A stretch of DNA of 33,053 nucleotides from JAWOLE01 sp035263845. GTDB taxonomy: Bacteria > Acidobacteriota > Thermoanaerobaculia > UBA5066 > Gp7-AA6. The stretch lies in the NCBI GenBank assembly GCA_035263845.1, contig DATFQY010000160.1, forward strand, positions 1-33,053, read 5' to 3'. Below, piece after piece: positions 23,704 to 30,767 of this stretch. Under the pieces are notes generated by a model. It was given only the letters and a program-made list of their open reading frames with translations. It was not told where the DNA came from and made no database searches. How positions within the stretch are numbered: the stretch's first letter is position 1; each line of letters starts with the position of its first letter. A program made the translations under genes and the position numbers.

Positions 23704-24611
23704 CGCGATTTCAGCGTCGCGACGAAGTCCGGTCCATCCATCTCCGGCTCCCCGTCCCGCTGGAGCCGTAGGATCTCGACGTAGCGGTCGTCCTCGCACG
23801 CGACGTAAAGACGCCCCCGCTCGGTCCGGATCTGGCCCGGGAAGTTGTCGTGGGCGCCGAGGTGCGGAAGCCGCGTCTTCCAGAGGTACGTTTTCCCGCC
23901 GAAGATGTCGGTGAAGGCTCCGGGGAAGGGGTGCGTCACGGCTCGGACGAGGTCGTGGACCTCCTGCGCGGTGCGGGTCCACGCGATTCGGCCGTCCTCC
24001 GGACGCCGGCGCCCGAAGGTCGTCGCCTGCGACTCGTCTTGCGCGCGGCGCGGCACGGTTCCGGCCTCGAGCTCGTCGAGCCTCCGCTCCAGGATCTTCA
24101 CGGCGGCGGCGGTCACGCGCGACTGGACCTCGCCGGCCGTGTCATCGGGCCCGATCGGCACTTCCTCCTGGTCCACGATGTCTCCAGCGTCCGGCTTCGA
24201 CGTCATCGCGTGGAGGGTGGCGCCCGTGACCGTCTCGCCGTTCAGGACCGCCCAGTTGACGGGCGCCCGGCCCCGGTACTTCGGCAGGAGCGACCCGTGG
24301 ACGTTGAAGGCGCCCAGACGCGGCATCGCGAGAAGCCTGTCCGGCAGGATGCCGCGGTAGTAGAACGAGAAGAGCAGATCGGGCCGGGCGGCCTCGATCC
24401 TGGCGAAGACGGCCAGGCTCTTCGGATCGTCCGCGACGACTGGCTCCAGGCCGCGGTTGCGAGCGAGCTCGGCGACGCTGCCATACCAGCGGGTCTCTCC
24501 CGGATCGTCCGCGTGGGTGACGACCATCGCCACGTCCCTGCCCCTCTCGAAGAGAAACTTCAGGCACTCATACCCGGTGTCCGAATAGGCGAAGACCGCG
24601 ATCCGCGTCAC
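23700..24611 (-). CDS. arnA: UDP-Ara4N formyltransferase, ArnA N-terminal domain as a separate protein
   Basis: 303 residues corresponding to the formyltransferase half of ArnA: VFAYSDTGYE, THADDPGE, FSFYYR, then AFNVHGSLLPKYRGRAP with catalytic Asn103 and His105, and DAGDIVDQE with Asp141, the three residues needed for transfer from N10-formyltetrahydrofolate. A FGRRRPEDG block and a C-terminal FMT-type domain follow. It would formylate UDP-L-Ara4N so that ArnC can use it. The stop overlaps the start of the decarboxylase gene, so the two halves of ArnA are coupled in translation though not fused. The start is GTG 24611, overlapping the arnC stop (GTGA). A general methionyl-tRNA formyltransferase is excluded by the ArnA-specific blocks and the context. 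Confidence 0.92.
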   Translation of the reverse strand: MTRIAVFAYSDTGYECLKFLFERGRDVAMVVTHADDPGETRWYGSVAELARNRGLEPVVADDPKSLAVFARIEAARPDLLFSFYYRGILPDRLLAMPRLGAFNVHGSLLPKYRGRAPVNWAVLNGETVTGATLHAMTSKPDAGDIVDQEEVPIGPDDTAGEVQSRVTAAAVKILERRLDELEAGTVPRRAQDESQATTFGRRRPEDGRIAWTRTAQEVHDLVRAVTHPFPGAFTDIFGGKTYLWKTRLPHLGAHDNFPGQIRTERGRLYVACEDDRYVEILRLQRDGEPEMDGPDFVATLKSR

Positions 24612-25594
24612 CTTCGCTCTCCCGCTGTCGACTCTCGACTGTCGACGGTCGACTCCTTCCCGGCGCCCAACCCGTAGACCCGCCTCACCGAGAACCTCGG
24701 CCTCCCCCGCACCTGCTCGTAGATCCTGCCCACGTATTCGCCGACGATTCCCAGTCCCGCCATCGCGATCCCCAGGAGAGTGAAGAGGATCGCGAAGAGC
24801 GTGAACACCCCCTCGACTTCCGCCCCGACGATCAGCCGCCGGATGAAGAGGAAGACGCCGAAGGCGATCCCGCCGGCCGCGACGGCGCTGCCGAGCAGCC
24901 CGAAGAGCTGGATCGGGACGGACGAGAACCCGGTCATCAGGTCGAAATTCAAGCGAATCAGCCTGTAGAAAGAGTACGCCGATTCGCCTCCCGAGCGGGG
25001 GGCGTGCGCGACCTCGATCTCGGTCGGCCGCCGGGCGAAGCTCTGGCCCAGCGCCGGGATGAAGGTCGAGGCCTCATCGCAGCGGTTGATGTCCTCGACG
25101 ACGTCCCGGGAGTAGGCCCGCAGCATGCAGCCGAAGTCCGTCAGCTTCATGCGGGTGATGGCGGCCGTGGTCTGGTTGACGAGGGCCGAGGCGAATCGCC
25201 GTGCCCAGGAATCCTGGCGGTGCTTCCGCACTCCTCCCACAACGTCGTAGCCCTCGGCGAACTTGGCCAGGAGTTTCGGGACCTCCTCCGGAGGATTCTG
25301 GAGGTCCGCGTCGAGAGTTACGACGACGTCCCCGGTGACGTCGCGGAAAGCCGCGAGGATCGCCTGGTGCTGGCCGAAGTTGCGGGAGAGTTCCAGCACG
25401 CGGATCCGGTCCGACCTCTTCGCGGCCCAGGACTTCAGGATCGAGAGTGAAGCGTCGCGGCTGCCGTCGTCCACCAGGATGACCTCGTACGGCTCGCCCT
25501 GCGCGTCCATCACGGCGGTCAACCGGCTGAGGAACTCCTGGAGGTTCGCCTCCTCGTTGAAGACGGGGACGACGACGGAGATCTTCATGGTCAT
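24608..25594 (-). CDS. arnC: ArnC-like undecaprenyl-phosphate Ara4FN transferase
   Basis: 328 residues: a GT2 domain with VVVPVFNEE, VDDGSRD, NFGQHQAI and the DAD motif (Asp95, Asp97) in TLDADLQNPPEE, all as in ArnC, then CMLRAYSR, CDEASTFIP and a pair of C-terminal membrane helices (about 230-300) followed by GEYVGRIYEQVRGRPRF. It would transfer Ara4FN from UDP to undecaprenyl phosphate on the cytoplasmic face. The ATG at 25594 overlaps the upstream stop (ATGA); the second Met, two codons later, is also possible. The last 15 or so residues, GKESTVDSRESTAGERR, have no counterpart in ArnC and are encoded by a heptanucleotide tandem array, so the tail is probably a recent read-through extension. 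Confidence 0.92.
   Translation of the reverse strand: MTMKISVVVPVFNEEANLQEFLSRLTAVMDAQGEPYEVILVDDGSRDASLSILKSWAAKRSDRIRVLELSRNFGQHQAILAAFRDVTGDVVVTLDADLQNPPEEVPKLLAKFAEGYDVVGGVRKHRQDSWARRFASALVNQTTAAITRMKLTDFGCMLRAYSRDVVEDINRCDEASTFIPALGQSFARRPTEIEVAHAPRSGGESAYSFYRLIRLNFDLMTGFSSVPIQLFGLLGSAVAAGGIAFGVFLFIRRLIVGAEVEGVFTLFAILFTLLGIAMAGLGIVGEYVGRIYEQVRGRPRFSVRRVYGLGAGKESTVDSRESTAGERR
24628..24655. repeat. Heptanucleotide tandem array 3 (TCGACNN)
   Basis: Four units TCGACNN repeat with an exact 7-bp period inside the 3' end of arnC. Read on the minus strand, the core GTCGACAGTCGAGAGTC is shared with array 4 at 30713-30754, which has it on the plus strand. Confidence 0.8.
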
Positions 25595-26703
25595 GCGGAA
25601 GCCGTCCGCGGCGACGGGACCAAGGCGGGAAGGGCGCTTCCGCCGAGCTTCCGCACCTCCAGGAGCAGCCACACGATCGCCGCCCACCACGGTCCGTACC
25701 ATCCCGGCAGCCAGGCCGGAGCCGACTCGATCCCCAGGGATGCGTTCAGGACGAAACCCGCCGCGATCAGCGTGTAGATCAGGTAGCCGGGGCTCGGGAA
25801 GAGAGAGCCGAGCGCGATCGGCCAGACGCAGTACTGCCGCGCGAAACCCGGCAGGAAGATCATCTGCACGAGGACGAGCAGCAGGCACGCCTTCGCGATC
25901 TCGACGCGGGCGAGCCTCGCGATCGCAACGCCCACCGCCAAGACCAGGAAGACCGTGAGGAGCGCCATCGGCATTCCCGGGAAGACGAGCAGGAGGCCCT
26001 CGAGGCCGTAGTGGCCCAGCTCCCCACGGTAGCCGAACACGCGATCCAGGATCTCCCGCCAGGACCGCCAGTAAGGAAGAAACGAGGCCAGGAAGAGGAC
26101 GTAGGTCCCGGCGGCCAGCGCGAGCGGCAGGCGCGGCCGGCGCCGGGCCGTGAAGAGAAGCGGAAAGAACCAGGTCACGTGCTTGATGGCGAGGGACAGG
26201 GCGAGCGCCGCCGCCGTCAGCAGGCCGGGGCTCGACTCCTTTCGGAAGCACAGGAGCGCCAGCAGCAGGAAGAGGAAGGAAAGGTTGTCGAACTGCCCGT
26301 GGAAGCTGGTGATGAGGACGGACACCGGGTTGGCGAAGAAGAGCGCCCCGGCCAGGACGGCGCGATCGGCCGGCATTCGGGAGCGGCAAAGTGCGTAGAC
26401 GAGCCCGGCGATCGCGAGGTCCGCCGCGGTCAGGAAGAGTCCGACCATCCGGGTCAGGTCGATCCCCGCGGCCGATCCCGCCCGCTCCAACTCGCGCAGG
26501 ATCCAGGCCCAGAGCGGCGAGTAGTTGTACCTTCCCGCCGGGCCATACAGGTCCTCGCCCCGTTGTGCGGCCGCCGCGATGATGCGGTACGAGTCGCTGT
26601 CGTAATTGCCCGGAAACGACCGGAGCATCGCCAGCCGGACCGCCAGCGCCGCAAGCAGGCCGACGGCGCACAGCAGGAGGGTCCTCCGCGAGGGCACCCT
26701 CAC
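25591..26703 (-). CDS. GT-C (GT87-like) glycosyltransferase inside the arn operon, ArnT candidate
   Basis: 370 residues with about nine membrane segments. The first external loop reads FPGNYDSDSYR (Asp35, Asp37), then YNYSPLW, the arrangement of GT87-type enzymes; later NPVSVLITSFHGQFDN and IKHVTWFFPL are typical of that family. It is much shorter than ArnT (about 550 residues) and lacks its large periplasmic domain. Position between arnB and arnC, coupled on both sides (GTGA at 26700-26703 and ATGA at 25591-25594), makes it the best candidate for the enzyme that transfers Ara4N from undecaprenyl phosphate to its acceptor. The acceptor could be lipid A or the exported polysaccharide. The assignment rests on context; a different sugar is possible. 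Start GTG 26703. Confidence 0.8.
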   Translation of the reverse strand: MRVPSRRTLLLCAVGLLAALAVRLAMLRSFPGNYDSDSYRIIAAAAQRGEDLYGPAGRYNYSPLWAWILRELERAGSAAGIDLTRMVGLFLTAADLAIAGLVYALCRSRMPADRAVLAGALFFANPVSVLITSFHGQFDNLSFLFLLLALLCFRKESSPGLLTAAALALSLAIKHVTWFFPLLFTARRRPRLPLALAAGTYVLFLASFLPYWRSWREILDRVFGYRGELGHYGLEGLLLVFPGMPMALLTVFLVLAVGVAIARLARVEIAKACLLLVLVQMIFLPGFARQYCVWPIALGSLFPSPGYLIYTLIAAGFVLNASLGIESAPAWLPGWYGPWWAAIVWLLLEVRKLGGSALPALVPSPRTASA

Positions 26704-27863
26704 CTCGCGAACTCCCGCAGGACCTCGCGCGTCGCGGCGATCGCGTCGTCCTGGTCCTCGCCGGAGAGGCCGGGGAAGAGCGGCAGGGACACGATCCGGT
26801 CGGAGACGAAGTGCGCCTCCGGGAAGTCTTCGGGCTTCCATCCGAAACGGTTCGCGTAATAGGAGAACTCGTGGGCGGCCGAGTAGTGGAGGCCGGTGCC
26901 GATGTTCTTCTTCTTCAACTCCTCCATGAAGCGGTCGCGCGAGATCGTGAGCCGGTCCACGTCCACGAGCGGCGTGAAGAGGTGCCACGCGTGGCGGCTG
27001 GGATAGGGCACCCGCTGCGGAAGGATCAGGCCCGGCGTGTCCGCGAGCTGCTCCTCGTACCTCGCGGCGAGGCGCGCCCGCTCGCCGAGGAAGCTCTCGA
27101 GCCTCGGGAGCTGGTGGAGGCCGAGCGCCGCCTGGATGTCCATCATGTTGTACTTGTACCCGGGAACCGCGACGTCGTAGCGGGGGCTGCCGGACTTGGC
27201 GAAGCGCTTCCACGCCTCCTTGTCCATCCCGTGGAACTTCAGCAGCGACGCCCTCTCGAAGACCTCCTCGTCGTCGGTGACGATCATGCCTCCCTCGCCG
27301 GTCGTCATGTTCTTGTTGGGATGGAACGAGAAGACCGACGTCGTCGGAAAGGACCCGATCTTTCTCCCCTTGTACTCGGTCCCGATCGCGTGCGCGGCGT
27401 CCTCGAGCACCGCGATCCCGCGGCTGCCGGCGAGCTCCAGGATCGGATCGAGGTCCGCGGGTTGGCCGACGTAGTGGACCGGCACGATCGCCTTCGTCCT
27501 GCGCGTGAGCTTCCCGGCGATCTCCTCGACACGGATGTTCAAGGTCGCCGCGTCGATGTCCACGAGGACCGGGACCGCCCCGCAGTGGACGATCGTGTTC
27601 AGCGTGGCCACGAAGGTCATCGGCGTCGTGATGACCTCGTCTCCCGGCCCGACCCCCAGCGCCAGCAGGGCGACGTGAAGCCCCGCCGTCGCCGAGGAGA
27701 CCGGAACGGCGAAGCGCCCCCCGACGTACTCCGCGAAGGCCGCCGTGAACCTCTCCACCTTCGGGCCGGTCGTGATCCAGCCCGAACGGAGGGTGTCCAC
27801 CACCTCCGCGATCTCCTCCTCGCCCAGCGCCGGCCGGGCGAACGGGAGGAATGTGCTTCTCAT
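26700..27863 (-). CDS. arnB: ArnB-like UDP-4-amino-4-deoxy-L-arabinose aminotransferase
   Basis: 387 residues of the DegT/DnrJ/EryC1/StrS aminotransferase family. It starts FLPFARPALGEEEIAEV and GWITTGPKVE, both ArnB-like; then SSATAGLHVAL, TTPMTFVATLNTI, EDAAHAIGTEYKGR and the PLP lysine, Lys184, in FSFHPNKNMTTGEGG. The length and the blocks fit ArnB, which moves an amino group from glutamate to UDP-4-keto-pentose to give UDP-L-Ara4N. Other family members make different amino sugars, but the company of arnC, both arnA halves and arnD settles the role. The ATG at 27863 follows a TACACT hexamer 10 nt upstream, so it could have its own short-leader transcript besides read-through from the genes above. 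There is a 52-nt gap to the PAP2 gene. Confidence 0.92.
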   Translation of the reverse strand: MRSTFLPFARPALGEEEIAEVVDTLRSGWITTGPKVERFTAAFAEYVGGRFAVPVSSATAGLHVALLALGVGPGDEVITTPMTFVATLNTIVHCGAVPVLVDIDAATLNIRVEEIAGKLTRRTKAIVPVHYVGQPADLDPILELAGSRGIAVLEDAAHAIGTEYKGRKIGSFPTTSVFSFHPNKNMTTGEGGMIVTDDEEVFERASLLKFHGMDKEAWKRFAKSGSPRYDVAVPGYKYNMMDIQAALGLHQLPRLESFLGERARLAARYEEQLADTPGLILPQRVPYPSRHAWHLFTPLVDVDRLTISRDRFMEELKKKNIGTGLHYSAAHEFSYYANRFGWKPEDFPEAHFVSDRIVSLPLFPGLSGEDQDDAIAATREVLREFAR

Positions 27864-27873
27864 CTGAGGAGCA

Positions 27874-27879
27874 AGTGTA
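27874..27879 (-). promoter_or_regulatory. -10-like hexamer before arnB
   Basis: TACACT on the minus strand, 10 nt before the arnB ATG, in the only sizeable gap (52 nt) of the nine-gene run. It would allow an arn-only transcript. No -35 element is evident. Confidence 0.35.
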
Positions 27880-27915
27880 TTCGACCGTGGGGCAGGGTTC
27901 TTTGACGCGTTCGAG

Positions 27916-28644
27916 CTATTTTTCCCGGGGCTTGCGGCGGGCGAAATACTCGACGCCAGTTGAGCAGACGGAGACCCAGAAGAGGCCGACGAGGATGCCG
28001 GCGACGACGTCCGTGGCCCAGTGGGCTCCGAGGTAGATGCGGGAGTAGCAGACGCAGAGGATGATGAACGTCGCGAGCGCCAGCGTGACGCCGCGCACGA
28101 GGCGGTTCTTGTACAAGTGAAGGACGAGGGCGGCGACGGCGCCGAAAAAAAGGGTGGACATCGTGGCGTGGCCGCTCGGGAAGCTGAAGGTCTTTTCGGT
28201 GACGAGGGCGGGCCAGAGGTCCGGGCGTGCGCGGTGGTACACGATCTTGATGAGGCTCTCCAGCAGCCACCCTCCGATGACGACCCCGAAGAAGAGGATC
28301 GCGCTGACGCGGTGCTTCATCAGGACCAGCCCCGCGGTCACGGCGAGCGTGGCCGGCAGGAGGAAGCGGTGGTCTCCCAGGAAGCTCACCGCGTGGGCGA
28401 CGCGGTTCAAGGTGGGCGTGTGCTCGAGCTCGATCGCCATCGTGACCTCGCGGTCGAAGGCGGTCTTGCCGTGGACGTCGAAGACGGAGTCCGCCAGGAC
28501 CGCGAAGAGGACCACGACGGCGGCGCAGGCGAAAAACCCGATGGTCACGTAGAGGCCGGCGGTTCCCTCCCGGGAGAAGCGAGCGCGGAGGAAGGCGCGC
28601 CACTTCGCGGGCTCGACGGTCGCCGGAACCGCCGGGGCGCTCAC
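27916..28644 (-). CDS. PAP2-family membrane phosphatase
   Basis: 242 residues with about six membrane segments and all three PAP2 motifs: KIVYHRARP (133-141), FPSGH (155-159) and SRIYLGAHWATD (201-212) with the catalytic histidines His159 and His208. The family removes phosphate from lipid phosphates; BacA-independent undecaprenyl-pyrophosphate phosphatases and lipid A phosphatases belong here. Between wzt and arnB it may recycle undecaprenyl pyrophosphate released by glycan export, or remove a lipid A phosphate, but sequence alone does not choose. The start is GTG 28644, overlapping the wzt stop (GTGA) as at the other junctions; ATG 28677 would lie inside wzt. Confidence 0.87.
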   Translation of the reverse strand: MSAPAVPATVEPAKWRAFLRARFSREGTAGLYVTIGFFACAAVVVLFAVLADSVFDVHGKTAFDREVTMAIELEHTPTLNRVAHAVSFLGDHRFLLPATLAVTAGLVLMKHRVSAILFFGVVIGGWLLESLIKIVYHRARPDLWPALVTEKTFSFPSGHATMSTLFFGAVAALVLHLYKNRLVRGVTLALATFIILCVCYSRIYLGAHWATDVVAGILVGLFWVSVCSTGVEYFARRKPREK

Positions 28645-29903
28645 GCCTCCCACCGGATGGCGCCGTCGAAGCGCCATCGCCGCTCGGGGTTCCACGTTCC
28701 GGCGACGGGCGAGTCGGCGGTCACCTCGAATCGGAGCACGTCGCGCCGGTAGTCGTAGGGCGCCCCGTCGCGGGCGTGCGCCGCGGCGTCCACCGAATAG
28801 ATCCCCGGGGCCAGGTCGCAGGACGGGATCTCGAGCGTCACGACCCCTTCTCCCGCGAAATCCCCCGGCACGAACCCGTCGATGTCGGTGTTGCTCCCGA
28901 AGACCGCCACGCCCGCGACCGTCGAGATCGCGTAGCCGAAGACGAAATCCGAAAGCGGAGCCGCGGCCTTGACCCTCATCCTCAGCGCCGCCGGCTGGCG
29001 CGACACGATCCTCCCGGCTCGCTGCCCCGCCGCGTCGAGCAGCTCGACGCTTTCCACGACCGCCGCCCCCGACCCGATCCGAGCCTTACGGCCCGGGCGG
29101 GAGGGGGCAAGCCCCTCCCCTACGGAGCTGACAACTTCCACTCGCTTGCTCGCCTCCTCCACCGCCACCCGCTCCCGGTACAGCGCCACCGTCTCCGCCG
29201 CCGGCCCGTCCGCCGCGATCCTCCCCTTCTCCAGCCACACCGCCCGCCTGCAGCGCTGCGAGACGAGCGCCAGGTCGTGCGAGACGACGACGATCGTCTT
29301 GCCCGCACGCTCGAACTCGGCGAACTTCTCCAGGCACCGGTGCGAGAAGGCCTCGTCGCCGACGGCGAGGACCTCGTCCACCAGCAGCACGTCGGGATCG
29401 CTGTGCGCCGCGATCGAGAACCCCAGCCGCACCGCCATGCCCGACGAATAGGTCTTCAGCGGGGCGTCCAGAAACTCCTCCAGCTCCGCGAACGCGACGA
29501 TCGCGTCGAAGCGCTCGGCGATCTGGCGCCGAGAAAGCCCGAGCAGCAGGCCGTTGATCTCGATGTTTTCCCTCCCCGAGATCTCCGGGTGGAAGCCGGC
29601 GCCCAGCTCCAGCAGGGCGGCGAGCCTTCCCTCGACGGAGACTCTTCCCGACGTCGGCTGCACGATCCCCGCCAGGAGCTTCAGGAGAGTGGACTTGCCC
29701 GAGCCGTTCGGACCGACGATCCCGGTCATCTCGCCGCGGGCGACTTCCAGCGTCACGTCGGTCAGGGCGGGGACGGAGAAGTCCGCCGCGAGGACTCCCC
29801 TCCCGACTCTCGAAAGAATCGCCGACTTCAAGGTCCCGCCCGGCCTCTTCCTGCCGTAGCGGCGGTAGAGCTTCGTGACACCCTCGACCCGGATCGCCGG
29901 CAT
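28641..29903 (-). CDS. wzt: Wzt-like polysaccharide export ABC ATPase
   Basis: 420 residues. Residues 1-245 are the ATPase: Walker A GPNGSGKST (64-72), signature YSSGMAVRL (152-160), Walker B VLLVDEVLAVGDE (172-184) and the switch histidine in VVSHD. The spacing and the GRENI and YSSGM blocks are those of the O-antigen/teichoic acid exporter group. Residues about 275-420 form a C-terminal beta domain like Wzt-C, which in Wzt reads the terminal residue of the glycan. With the adjacent Wzm it would move a polyprenyl-linked polysaccharide across the inner membrane. The linker (261-274, VGEGLAPSRPGRKA) is encoded by an in-frame palindromic REP-like sequence. The ATG shares one base with the wzm stop (TGATG, 29905-29901). 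Confidence 0.92.
   Translation of the reverse strand: MPAIRVEGVTKLYRRYGRKRPGGTLKSAILSRVGRGVLAADFSVPALTDVTLEVARGEMTGIVGPNGSGKSTLLKLLAGIVQPTSGRVSVEGRLAALLELGAGFHPEISGRENIEINGLLLGLSRRQIAERFDAIVAFAELEEFLDAPLKTYSSGMAVRLGFSIAAHSDPDVLLVDEVLAVGDEAFSHRCLEKFAEFERAGKTIVVVSHDLALVSQRCRRAVWLEKGRIAADGPAAETVALYRERVAVEEASKRVEVVSSVGEGLAPSRPGRKARIGSGAAVVESVELLDAAGQRAGRIVSRQPAALRMRVKAAAPLSDFVFGYAISTVAGVAVFGSNTDIDGFVPGDFAGEGVVTLEIPSCDLAPGIYSVDAAAHARDGAPYDYRRDVLRFEVTADSPVAGTWNPERRWRFDGAIRWEA
29090..29124. repeat. REP-like palindrome inserted in frame in wzt
   Basis: The core is a perfect inverted repeat, GGGAGGGG (29099-29106), 5 nt, CCCCTCCC (29112-29119), bordered by GC-rich sequence and CTACGG. The encoded peptide VGEGLAPSRP resembles those produced when dispersed palindromes of this kind are read through in other GC-rich bacteria (from memory). 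It falls exactly in the linker between the two Wzt domains. Confidence 0.6.
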
Positions 29904-30694
29904 CAGGCCTCCTCGGCGATCGAGTCGCGCAGCCTCGCGAAGACGTAGCAGCCCGCAAGCAGCGCCACCGCGGCCGTGGCGGCCATCCAGATCCAGTCGA
30001 AGGCGGCGACCGGCCGGAAGAAGAAGAGGGTCTCGTGGATCGCGGCGAAGAACGTGGCGAAGGGATTGACGCGGAGAAGAGGCCGGTACTTCTCCGGAAC
30101 GGAGTCGATCGGGTAGAGGATCGGCGTCAGGAAGAAAGCGAGCGTCAACAGGTTCGCGAGCAGGTCCCGCACGTCGCCGAAATGGAGAGCCAGGGCCGAG
30201 ATGGCCAGGCCGAATCCCCAGACGGTCGCCGCCAGCAGCGCGAGGACGATCGGAAACTCGAAGGCGGCCGGTCCGGGAGCGAGGCTTCCCCGCCACGCCG
30301 CGAAGGCGATGGCCGCCCCGAGGACCGGAAGCCCGAGGACGAGGTGTGACAGCCGAGCCGCGACCGCCACCGCCGGGAAGACCTCGGGGAAGACGGGCGT
30401 CTTGCGCAGGAGCGGGCCGTTGGCGCGGAACGTCAGCGAGGTATCGATGAGCCCCGCCGAAACGAAACTCCAGACGAGGACGCCGCCGAAGAGGAAGATG
30501 GCATAGGGCCGGACGTCGGTCCGCGGAGCGAACACGACGCGGAAGATCGTCGCGTACACCGCCAGCAGCAGGAGCGGGTTGACGAGCGACCAGAAGAAGC
30601 CGAGCAGGCCGCCGCGATAGCGGGCGACGAGCTCGCGCCGGGTGAGCGCGGCGACCAGCACGCGCTGGCGCCAGGTCCGAGACAAAGGATTCAC
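29903..30694 (-). CDS. wzm: Wzm-like polysaccharide ABC transporter permease
   Basis: 263 residues, six predicted membrane segments and the ABC-2 permease layout: basic N terminus with LTRRELVARYRGGLLGFFWSL, the conserved block before the first membrane segment of Wzm/TagG proteins, and LNSLTFFLTPILYP-like FFLTPILYPIDSVPE near the end. It forms the membrane channel for Wzt. The start is GTG 30694, preceded by TAGCTT ending 7 nt upstream and giving MNPLSRTW; an ATG at 30742 lies inside a heptamer array and would add a tail without family resemblance. This is the first gene of the nine-gene minus-strand run, divergent from the ABC ATPase gene at 30768. Confidence 0.88.
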   Translation of the reverse strand: MNPLSRTWRQRVLVAALTRRELVARYRGGLLGFFWSLVNPLLLLAVYATIFRVVFAPRTDVRPYAIFLFGGVLVWSFVSAGLIDTSLTFRANGPLLRKTPVFPEVFPAVAVAARLSHLVLGLPVLGAAIAFAAWRGSLAPGPAAFEFPIVLALLAATVWGFGLAISALALHFGDVRDLLANLLTLAFFLTPILYPIDSVPEKYRPLLRVNPFATFFAAIHETLFFFRPVAAFDWIWMAATAAVALLAGCYVFARLRDSIAEEA

Positions 30695-30701
30695 GGGGAA
30701 A

Positions 30702-30707
30702 AAGCTA
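30702..30707 (-). promoter_or_regulatory. -10-like hexamer before wzm
   Basis: TAGCTT on the minus strand ends 7 nt before the GTG at 30694, compatible with a leaderless transcript for the whole nine-gene run. No -35 element is clear. Confidence 0.3.
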
Positions 30708-30712
30708 TCAGT

Positions 30713-30754
30713 AGAAGTCCACAGTCGACAGTCGAGAGTCAACAGCCGACAGGT
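30713..30754. repeat. Heptanucleotide tandem array 4 (NNNAGTC)
   Basis: Six consecutive 7-bp units, mostly of the form NNNAGTC, fill the 73-bp gap between the divergent wzm and ABC ATPase genes. The core is the inverse of array 3, and its right edge runs into a TATCCT hexamer before the gene at 30768. Confidence 0.75.
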
Positions 30755-30759
30755 ATCCT
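30754..30759 (+). promoter_or_regulatory. -10-like hexamer before the LolD-type ATPase gene
   Basis: TATCCT ends 8 nt before the ATG at 30768, at the edge of heptamer array 4. It would give an almost leaderless transcript. Confidence 0.3.
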
Positions 30760-30767
30760 CCAGCGGA

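Noticed and set aside
24608..26671. ArnC with a 359-residue N-terminal extension
   Set aside because: The extension is out-of-frame sequence of the upstream GT-C gene; the GT2 domain starts at the ATG at 25594 with an ATGA overlap.
30695..30742. Longer wzm N terminus from ATG 30742
   Set aside because: The added residues come from the heptamer array and resemble no Wzm; GTG 30694 gives the family-typical start and has a -10-like hexamer before it.
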